Shown piece after piece: positions 59,401-64,000 of a DNA stretch of 64,000 nt (within the stretch, counting starts at the first letter, position 1; every line of letters starts with the position of its first letter). The notes under the pieces are model-generated. The model ran no database searches, had not been told where the DNA came from, and was given only the letters and a program-made list of their open reading frames with translations. The position numbers were made by a program, and so were the translations under genes. This DNA comes from CAYYJS01 sp964472315. GTDB taxonomy: Bacteria > Verrucomicrobiota > Kiritimatiellia > UBA8416. The stretch spans positions 1 through 64,000 of the forward strand of contig CAYYJS010000001.1 in the NCBI GenBank assembly GCA_964472315.1. Direction: 5' to 3'.

Positions 59401-62178
59401 GGCCGCCCGTCCCGCCACACGCAAGTGGGGATGCCATCCGTGGTCCCGGGGTTTCCTCAGGATGTGCGTCAACGAGCGCAGGATGCCGCTCGCGAAGAAG
59501 ATCCCCGCCGCGAAAAGCAGGAACGCCAACGGCGCGGCGGGCGCCAGCAGCCACCCCGCGACGAGCCAGACCAGCAGCGCCGGGGCGACCAGGCTGCGGC
59601 GGAGGTTATCGAAGATCTTCCAGCGCGCGAGGGCGGAAAGCGGATTGGGTCCGCGCGGCGCCGCCCCCGTGGGCGGGCGTGGAAACAACCAGCGGGCAAT
59701 CTGCCAGTCGCCCCGCATCCAGCGGTGCCGCCGGCTGACATCGTCCAGATACGATGCGGGGAAATCCTCGAACACCTCGACACCGCTCAGCAAGGCCGAA
59801 CGCGCGTAGCCGCTCTCCAGAAGGTCGTGACTGAGAATCCGGTTGTCGGGAAACCGGCCGTCCAGCGCCTGCCGAAATGCGTCCACGTCGTAGATGCCCT
59901 TCCCGACGTAGGAGCCCTCGCCGAAGAGATCCTGGTAGACGTCCGAGACCTCGCGGGTGTACGGATCGATGCCGATTTCGCCGGCGAATAGCCGCACGAA
60001 CCGGCTGCGTACCGAGGACATGCGAATGGCGGGGCGCGGTTGTAAAATGGCATACCCTTCAGTGACGCGGCCGCGTTTCGCATCGAACCGGGGGCGGTTC
60101 AGCGGGTGCGCCAGGGCGGCCGCCAACCGGTGCGCCGAGCCCCGCGGCAGGCCGGTGTCGGCGTCCAGCGTGATCACGTACTTCACGGACTGTAGAGCCG
60201 CCGGATCGCCGACGATGACGCTGAACGCGCCCGCCGCGCCACCGCGCAGCAGCGCGTTGAACTGCTCGAGTTTTCCGCGTTTGCGTTCGTACCCCATCCA
60301 AAGCCGTTCATGGGCATTCCAGACGCGCGGGCGATGGAACAGGTGGAAGACGGCGTGCCCATCGGTCCGCGCGTGGCGCGCGTTCAGCGCGTCAATCCCC
60401 GCCCGCGCGCGCCGCAACAGGTCGTCGTCGCCGGGCATCGCCTCCGCGTGCGCGTCGGGAAAGTCGGTCAACAGCGCGAAGAACAGATTCCGATCCCGGT
60501 TTCCGAGATATCGGATCTCGAGGTCCTGCAACAGGACAGCCAGTGTGTCCGCGTCCGACAGCATGCAGGGGATCGCCACCGCGGTGCGGTGATCCGACGG
60601 GATGCCTTCCGAGAAATCGAGCCGGGGCAGGGGACGCGGCGGGACCGTCAGGGTGACCAGAAAGTTGACTATCGAAACCGACAGGGACGATGCCGCGACC
60701 GCCGCGGTCGCGGCGAAAAGCCAGAACCGGAGCGAGACAAGCCCGAAACCGGCGAACCACGGAAAAGCCGTGGCCGTGATGGCGACGGTCGCCGTCAAGA
60801 TGGCGCCGAGGTAGAGCGTGAGCGCGTAGCGTTGGCACCCCTGAAGGATCCGGTCGCGCGTCGCGCCGCGGCAACCCACCGTGCGTTTCAACGCGGGGAG
60901 TCCCGCGTCCACGAGAAAATAGCCCACATGCGCCTTGCGTTCATCGCCTCCGCCTTGCGCGGCCAGGCCGATCGCCGTGCGCGCCACTTCGATTTCGTCT
61001 TTCCCGCACCGCTCGGCCAGGTCCTCGACCACATGCCGGTAATGGTCCCGCGTGGCGAAATCCTGCGCCGTATAGGCGCCGTAGGGATCGCTGCGCAACG
61101 CACGATCCACGACGCTCAGCGTCTCGACGAATTCCTTCCAGTCCATGGCGACCAGGAATCGCAGGCTGCCGACGCTGTTGGCGATGGAGACCTGTTCCGC
61201 CGCCTGCGCGTGACTATCGGCCTGGAGCCGCTGGGCTTCCGTCGTGTTCTCGTCGACCAACGCCTGTTCAACCCAGTTCAGAACGAACGCGAGCGTGGCG
61301 CCGTGGCCGCGCAGTCGGCTGTTGAATTCCTCCAGGAACGGCGCGGTAAGCTTCCGATCGCGATCGGCAAACTCCGCCAGCAGGCGGATCAACTGCTTCG
61401 GCCGTTCCGTCGTGGTCTCGATCATGCGCTCGGCCCAGGCGATGCCGTCGTCCCGCTCGCGGCGGCGCTTTGCCACGCGGCTCGCGACATGGCGCAAGTT
61501 CTCGATCAGGCCGAGGCGCAGGGCGATGGGGAATGCCCACAGCTCGCCCAGGCGCAGCGGCGTAACCGACTGATAAGCCTGGACGAAACTTGTCACCGTC
61601 TCGGCATCCAACCGTCCGTCAAGGTGGGCGATGAGCTCGATGGCCATATGATAGACGCGGGGAAAACCGGCCATCGCACCCGCCGTCAGACGCGGCAGCC
61701 GGCGGCTGTAGGTTCGCGGTAAATGCAGGCGCGCCTGCTGGATCTGCTGTTCGATAAGGTAGAAGTTGTCGAGCAACCATTCGGCGGCGGGTGCGATCCG
61801 CTGTCCCCTGGCGACGGCGTCGGCTACCACTTCGTACGACTGGCGCAGCCCACGCTCGTTCTCGGCCAGGCGCGGCAGCAACTTGTCGGCGCCCCCGCGG
61901 ACCGCGGTCTGGTGCTGTCCGGCTAAGTCACGGGCATACGGCGCGATCTGCTGCAGGCTGAGCAGTTCGGACCGCAACGGCTGATCCTCTTCCTCCGCCT
62001 GACCGCGATCGGGGCGGCGCGCCGCCCGTATCGAATCGAAAAGTCGCGTGAAGAACGGCAGGCGAAGCCGGAGCATTCCCTCGGCAAGCCGCCCCGATGC
62101 AAGGCCTGTCCGCGCCGGTTTGTCCGCTTCGCCGCGGTTCCCGGTGGATGCCTTCTCGTCGAACTGCCGTTGTGCCAT
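53482..62178 (-). CDS. ndvB: Cyclic beta-1,2-glucan synthase (GT84 + GH94)
   Basis: The 2898-residue protein is close to the usual NdvB length. The N-terminal part has membrane helices (about 445-530 and 860-1040) around a glycosyltransferase domain with the VITLDADTGLPRGSA site (about 660-675). The middle region holds SCYNARDARHVYQYRAFG and FMTHHQGMGLIAMANLL. The C-terminal GH94 phosphorylase-like region includes WGRSGYYQSGGAYGFRDQLQ (about 2442), HWWHPPGGAGVRTHFSDDYLWLP and the catalytic-type GCGDWNDGMNLVGRAGQGES (about 2576). It makes cyclic osmoregulated glucans from UDP-glucose and cyclises them. I choose ATG 62178, with GGGGAGAGG upstream; longer upstream frames lack a ribosome site. 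Confidence 0.9.
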   Translation of the reverse strand: MAQRQFDEKASTGNRGEADKPARTGLASGRLAEGMLRLRLPFFTRLFDSIRAARRPDRGQAEEEDQPLRSELLSLQQIAPYARDLAGQHQTAVRGGADKLLPRLAENERGLRQSYEVVADAVARGQRIAPAAEWLLDNFYLIEQQIQQARLHLPRTYSRRLPRLTAGAMAGFPRVYHMAIELIAHLDGRLDAETVTSFVQAYQSVTPLRLGELWAFPIALRLGLIENLRHVASRVAKRRRERDDGIAWAERMIETTTERPKQLIRLLAEFADRDRKLTAPFLEEFNSRLRGHGATLAFVLNWVEQALVDENTTEAQRLQADSHAQAAEQVSIANSVGSLRFLVAMDWKEFVETLSVVDRALRSDPYGAYTAQDFATRDHYRHVVEDLAERCGKDEIEVARTAIGLAAQGGGDERKAHVGYFLVDAGLPALKRTVGCRGATRDRILQGCQRYALTLYLGAILTATVAITATAFPWFAGFGLVSLRFWLFAATAAVAASSLSVSIVNFLVTLTVPPRPLPRLDFSEGIPSDHRTAVAIPCMLSDADTLAVLLQDLEIRYLGNRDRNLFFALLTDFPDAHAEAMPGDDDLLRRARAGIDALNARHARTDGHAVFHLFHRPRVWNAHERLWMGYERKRGKLEQFNALLRGGAAGAFSVIVGDPAALQSVKYVITLDADTGLPRGSAHRLAAALAHPLNRPRFDAKRGRVTEGYAILQPRPAIRMSSVRSRFVRLFAGEIGIDPYTREVSDVYQDLFGEGSYVGKGIYDVDAFRQALDGRFPDNRILSHDLLESGYARSALLSGVEVFEDFPASYLDDVSRRHRWMRGDWQIARWLFPRPPTGAAPRGPNPLSALARWKIFDNLRRSLVAPALLVWLVAGWLLAPAAPLAFLLFAAGIFFASGILRSLTHILRKPRDHGWHPHLRVAGRAAGVCMLEPLLALVCLPYEAWIALDAFCRSALRLTVIQSGLLLWRLPQDRRRATRHTAAGFLVEMWPAAGLLLAGVAWFGASTKCLPVYGPFLVAWLLSPLACWWLSRPIQLVTSGLDTEQRRMVRTLARQTWRYFETFVGEQSRWLPPDNFQETPHPETADRTSPTNMGLTLLANLSAWDFGYISTGRLLERTRRTLDALERLERYRGHFYNWYDIQAMRPLHPFYISAVDSGNLAGCLVALRGGLEELCGQPVLPPQFGDGLGDTLAALSAAAGASPPPELARLVQAASATAQTNPASPAEARAHLETLRTLAAELESAAQPTGGETSAWARAFAQQCDDFAVELADLPPEANTHGPIPTLDALATAQDGWPPDSRRRATERLHEIDRLAAQCLEIEAAMDFRFLYDSSRRLLSIGFDVDTRRRDPGCYDLLASEARLASFLLIAGEQAPMEHWFALGRLLTGQDGDATLISWSGSMFEYLMPALLMPHYRDTLLDHTCRAVIARQIVYGRQRGIPWGISESCYNARDARHVYQYRAFGVPGLGLQRGLANDLVVAPYATLLALPFAPREACENLRRLAAHEEARGAYGLYEAVDYSPSRIPRGKSRAVVRAFMTHHQGMGLIAMANLLLGGPMVRRFMADPAMRATDLLLQERMPQTTLTLQPHEREVKSAAQPVPVNPADVMRIFADPDTPSPEVHSLSNGNYHVMVTHAGGGASCWRNLAVTRWREDVTRDNWGLFLYLRDVESADVWSAAFQPTRRPARRYEAIFTQGRAEYRRRDGDIETYTEICVSPEDDVEIRRVTLGNFARRPRRVELTSFAEVALAPQNADLTHPAFSKLFVQTEILADRKAILCSRRKRALSDADPCMFHMLIVPDVTDAPTFETDRERFIGRCRTAARPAAMDAPAGHPARLSNGAGIGLDPIVAARQLVELPTDRATVAHVITGIAETREAALALIDKYHDRHFVDRAFDMAWSHSQIVLRQLNVTEAEAQLYGRLAGSMYFAHAHHRAPAGVIARNRMGQRGLWRFGISGDLPILLLRMSDLNRMNHLHDALRMHAYWRMTGLASDLVIVNEDYSGYRATLNDRIMAAVTAGPDAGLLDRPGGVFVRRIETLTEEDRTLLQTVARVVLSDTAETLQEQVDRRVTPRRLPAAFRSAEEEPREAAPTPLRPRERIFENGPGGFTPDGREYVILLEPGQTTPAPWANVIASPGIGTVVSESGGMYTWAGNAHEFRITPWYNDPVTDAGGEAFYVRDEETGRFWSLAPLPAPGASGSVCRHGFGYSVFEHDESDVFTEAWVYVAMDAPVKLVTVKVRNHSGRTRRLSLTAFFELAMGEWRHGNAMYIVTERDPQSGAVFARNPYSRDFAARVVFAGCSEPRKSVTGSRTEFLGRNGSFADPAALRRTRLSNATGGAFDPGAGLQTTLDLADGQSQEVVFTLGAADSAEEARACLARFGGPAGARAALEAVWAHWNHTLDGVRVETPDAATNVLVNGWLPYQALSCRVWGRSGYYQSGGAYGFRDQLQDAMALVHAAPYVLREQVLRCAGRQFAQGDVQHWWHPPGGAGVRTHFSDDYLWLPQAVARYVLATGDTGVLDETAPFLAGRPVSADEEAYYEEHGHASETGTLYEHCVRALRHGLRFGAHGLPLIGCGDWNDGMNLVGRAGQGESVWLAWFLYDTLSRFAAIARLREDAAFADFCREQADALLERTEATAWDGAWYLRAYFDDGTPLGSARNDECRIDSLSQSWAVLCGAARPERARQAMESVVTHLVRHDDGLIRLFTPPFDRSAMEPGYIKGYPPGIRENGGQYTHGAVWSVMAMALLGDHDRAWDLFRMLNPILHGDTAGKIERYRVEPYVMAADVYGAAPHVGRGGWTWYTGAAGWMYRLAVETLLGLEWHNDHLRLTPRLPAEGWDVYRIRYRYRETTYHIEVRKSDPPATGMRILVDGAEQPDDRIPLCDDRHDHRVEVFR

Positions 62179-62376
62179 GGATGCCCTCTCCCCGATCGCC
62201 CGTCGTTTTATCGCCCTCCATACAGGGGGGGGACGCACAACGAATACCCTAACGACGCGCGAAAGTCTATCCGCCATTGGGTGGGCAGCAGGGCAAACGG
62301 AAAACGGAACGTAGACAGCCCGTTTCCGTCCCTGTAGACTAACTGGCGTGGTCAACCGAGGAAGAAGGAGTTAGCG

Positions 62377-63564
62377 ATGCAGACTCGTAAAATTCGCGAA
62401 GGGATTGAGGCGCTTTCCAGCGTTCACTGGGAACGGCGGATGTTCGACTCGCTTATCCCGTTGCCGGACGGCACCAGTTACAATGCGTATGTCGTTCATG
62501 GTTCGAAGGCCGTCGCGCTGATCGACAGTGCCGACCCGGTGTTCCGTGACGCGCTGCTGGGCGCGACGACAGCGTTGGATCGCGTCGATTTCGTGGTGTC
62601 GCAGCACGCGGAACAGGACCACTCGGGTACGATTCCCGACCTGCTCGAACGCTTCCCGGGCGCCACGCTGCTCTGCAGCGAAAAGGCGCGGGATATGCTG
62701 ACCGCCCATTTGCATGTCAGCGCGGAACGTATCCGCGTCGTGGCCGACGGCGAAAGCGTGTCGCTGGGCGACAAGACCTTGACGTTTGTGTATACGCCTT
62801 GGGTTCATTGGCCGGAGACCATGTGTACGTTCGTTCCGGAAGCCAAGTGCCTGTTCTCGTGCGACTTCTTCGGGTCGCATCTGGCCACCACGGACCTGTT
62901 CGTCACCGATCAGGCGCGCGTGTACGAAGCGGCCAAGCGGTACTACGCGGAGATCATGATGCCGTTCCGCTCGGTGATCGTTAAGAACCTTGCGAGAATC
63001 GGAGCGCTCGATTTCGACATGATCGCCCCCAGCCACGGGCCGGTGTACGATCGGCCCGCCTTTATTCTGGACGCCTACCGGGACTGGGTGTCGCCCCTGG
63101 TGAAGAACGAAGTCGTTCTGCCGTACATCAGCATGCATGGAAGCACGGAGCGGATGGCCAAGCACCTGATCGACGCACTGGTGGCCAGGGGCGTCACCGT
63201 GCACCCGTTCGACCTGGCGGTTACCGATATCGGCAAACTGGCAATCAGTCTCGTCGATGCGGCTACCCTGATCGTCGGCACGCCAACGGTCCACATCGGC
63301 CCCCACCCGGCGGTATACTACGCTTCGCACCTTGCCAACCTGCTGCGGCCCAAAGTGAAATATGCGGGCATTATCGGCTCCTACGGATGGAGCAGCAAGG
63401 CGATCGAACAGATTACCGGCTTGATTCCGAACCTCAAGGTCGAGGTGCTGGGCACGGTGCTCCAGAAAGGGTTGCCGACCGACGAAACATGTCGGCAGCT
63501 TGACGCGCTGGCGGATGCCGTCGCCGCCGCGCACCGGCGGGACGAGCTTGTCCGGAAGCCGTGA
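62377..63564 (+). CDS. FprA-type flavo-diiron protein (metallo-beta-lactamase + flavodoxin)
   Basis: The 395-residue protein has an N-terminal diiron domain with ligands His77, Glu79, Asp81, His82 (SQHAEQDHSG), His144 (WVHWPETMC), Asp163 (SCDFFGSH) and His220 (PSHGPVY), and a C-terminal flavodoxin domain from about 245 (YISMHGSTERMAK, phosphate loop; GPTVHIGPHP). Such A-type flavoproteins reduce O2 to water or NO to N2O, protecting anaerobes. AAGAAGGAG precedes ATG 62377. It is divergent from the glucan synthase gene. Confidence 0.9.
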   Translation: MQTRKIREGIEALSSVHWERRMFDSLIPLPDGTSYNAYVVHGSKAVALIDSADPVFRDALLGATTALDRVDFVVSQHAEQDHSGTIPDLLERFPGATLLCSEKARDMLTAHLHVSAERIRVVADGESVSLGDKTLTFVYTPWVHWPETMCTFVPEAKCLFSCDFFGSHLATTDLFVTDQARVYEAAKRYYAEIMMPFRSVIVKNLARIGALDFDMIAPSHGPVYDRPAFILDAYRDWVSPLVKNEVVLPYISMHGSTERMAKHLIDALVARGVTVHPFDLAVTDIGKLAISLVDAATLIVGTPTVHIGPHPAVYYASHLANLLRPKVKYAGIIGSYGWSSKAIEQITGLIPNLKVEVLGTVLQKGLPTDETCRQLDALADAVAAAHRRDELVRKP

Positions 63565-63584
63565 CAACCATGTTCCGCCAGATG

Positions 63585-63622
63585 GCGTGGCCTTGGCGTG
63601 CTTGGCGTCTTGGCGGTTTCCA
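63585..63622 (+). repeat. CTTGGCG-rich short tandem
   Basis: Three CTTGGCG units occur within 30 bases just after the fprA-like gene. The reverse strand reads NRQDAKHAKATPSG, a translation I associate with extragenic repeats in environmental genomes. No gene is supported in the 166-base gap to the next start. Confidence 0.4.
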
Positions 63623-63698
63623 ATGCGGTACCGTGGTGAATGCGCATGCAGCACCCCGGGCATGGTGCGGTGGCGCTGGTCATCGAGGAGGTATATTC

Positions 63699-63720
63699 CG
63701 GCGCCACGCGTCTGGCGCCG
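63699..63720 (+). promoter_or_regulatory. 5' UTR hairpin before the ferredoxin gene
   Basis: Arms CGGCGCCA (63699-63706) and TGGCGCCG (63713-63720) pair perfectly around CGCGTC, ending 10 bases before ATG 63731 and next to the GAGAAG ribosome site. It may limit translation or serve as an operator. Confidence 0.4.
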
Positions 63721-63730
63721 TGAGAAGCGT

Positions 63731-64000
63731 ATGAAAGAACAACAGTTGCGAGTCACGTTTCAACCCCAAGGCCGTTCGGTATCCGTGATTAGCGGAACGA
63801 CCATTCTGGAAGCCGCCGCCCGTGCCGGGTTGGTTATCGATACACCGTGCGGTGGCGCCGGCACCTGCGGCAAATGTCGCGTGCGCGTGGTGGCGAATGC
63901 GGGTCTTCCAACCGATGCCGACGAGAGGGCCTTCTCGGGCCGGGAACTGCGGGAGGGCTGGCGGCTGGCGTGTCAGACGCCGATCGAAAGCGAGACGGTC
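63731..64000 (+). CDS. [2Fe-2S] ferredoxin/ASKHA corrinoid-activation protein, N-terminal part
   Basis: The gene runs off the window after 90 residues. The visible part is a plant-type [2Fe-2S] domain with Cys40, Cys46 and Cys49 (DTPCGGAGTCGKCRV) and Cys81 (ACQT). This N-terminus is typical of RACo/RamA-like proteins (DUF4445/ASKHA), which reductively reactivate cobalt in corrinoid proteins of methyl transfer systems. A stand-alone ferredoxin is possible because the rest is not visible. ATG 63731 has GAGAAG upstream. Confidence 0.7.
   Translation, partial: MKEQQLRVTFQPQGRSVSVISGTTILEAAARAGLVIDTPCGGAGTCGKCRVRVVANAGLPTDADERAFSGRELREGWRLACQTPIESETV

Noticed and set aside
53464..61722. Plus-strand frames opposite the glucan synthase gene
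   Set aside because: All are antisense shadows of a gene with conserved GT and GH94 motifs.
62179..62376. Bidirectional promoter between the glucan synthase and flavoprotein genes
   Set aside because: An inverted repeat (ACGGAA/TTCCGT) is present, but no pair of hexamers with suitable spacing could be found on either strand.
1..64000. Prophage, tRNA, rRNA or integrative element boundary
   Set aside because: No phage structural, integrase or RNA gene, and no attachment-site-like duplication apart from the hsdS repeat, could be identified by eye.

Overview
The window is about 64 kb of GC-rich (roughly 60-65 percent by eye) bacterial DNA with no rRNA or tRNA gene that I could see. Outer-membrane-type proteins, ExbB/ExbD channels, a lone prepilin peptidase, many tetratricopeptide proteins, a corrinoid-activation-type ferredoxin and an A-type flavoprotein point to a Gram-negative, probably anaerobic organism. 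The TPR/ExbB/ExbD/ExbD/DUF4159 block is typical of the Planctomycetes-Verrucomicrobia-Chlamydiae group (Kiritimatiellota, Lentisphaerota or relatives). That placement is inference; no phylogenetic marker is present.

Layout. 1-6.1 kb: a type I restriction-modification operon (hsdM end, a collapsed YhcG-type gene, hsdS, a REP-associated transposase, rhuM, hsdR) joined mostly by ATGA overlaps and invaded by two unrelated palindromic repeat families that stay in frame. 6.1-8.3 kb: accessory debris with one copy of a dispersed non-coding repeat, an intact vapBC pair with a visible operator, an IS1380-type transposase fragment and a broken phd/vapC pair. 8.5-12 kb: an agarase-like glycoside hydrolase, RlmN and a small outer-membrane barrel protein. 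12-28.2 kb: eleven tightly packed genes for a surface glycan (SGNH hydrolase, B12-type radical SAM enzyme, two GT4 transferases, Wzx-type flippase, GT-C-like membrane proteins, a pseudo-methyltransferase/GT2 fusion, an acyltransferase). 28.4-29.2 kb: TatD nuclease. 29.2-46.8 kb: a ten-gene block of three exported TPR proteins (one of 2654 residues with Ig-like repeats), a small unknown protein, ExbB, two ExbD, an anchored linker protein, a DUF4159 protein and a membrane protein; I infer a proton-motive-force-driven envelope machine. 46.9-51.6 kb: a dihydroorotate-dehydrogenase-like flavoprotein, then on the minus strand leuA (with a leader peptide and attenuator), aroE and a prepilin peptidase. 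51.6-53.5 kb: a second, less GC-rich accessory patch with a half GspF domain, an orphan antitoxin, a yefM/yoeB pair and the second copy of the dispersed repeat. 53.5-62.2 kb: a 2898-residue cyclic beta-1,2-glucan synthase on the minus strand. 62.4-64 kb: an FprA-type flavo-diiron protein and the start of a ferredoxin/ASKHA protein that runs off the edge.

Main points for follow-up: six alternating-orientation REP hairpins inside the reading frame of their presumed own transposase, flanked by a 50-bp duplication of the hsdS 3' end; the TPR/Ig/ExbBDD/DUF4159 apparatus; the leuA leader peptide with overlapping attenuator hairpins; and a dispersed repeat present in both toxin-antitoxin-rich patches.
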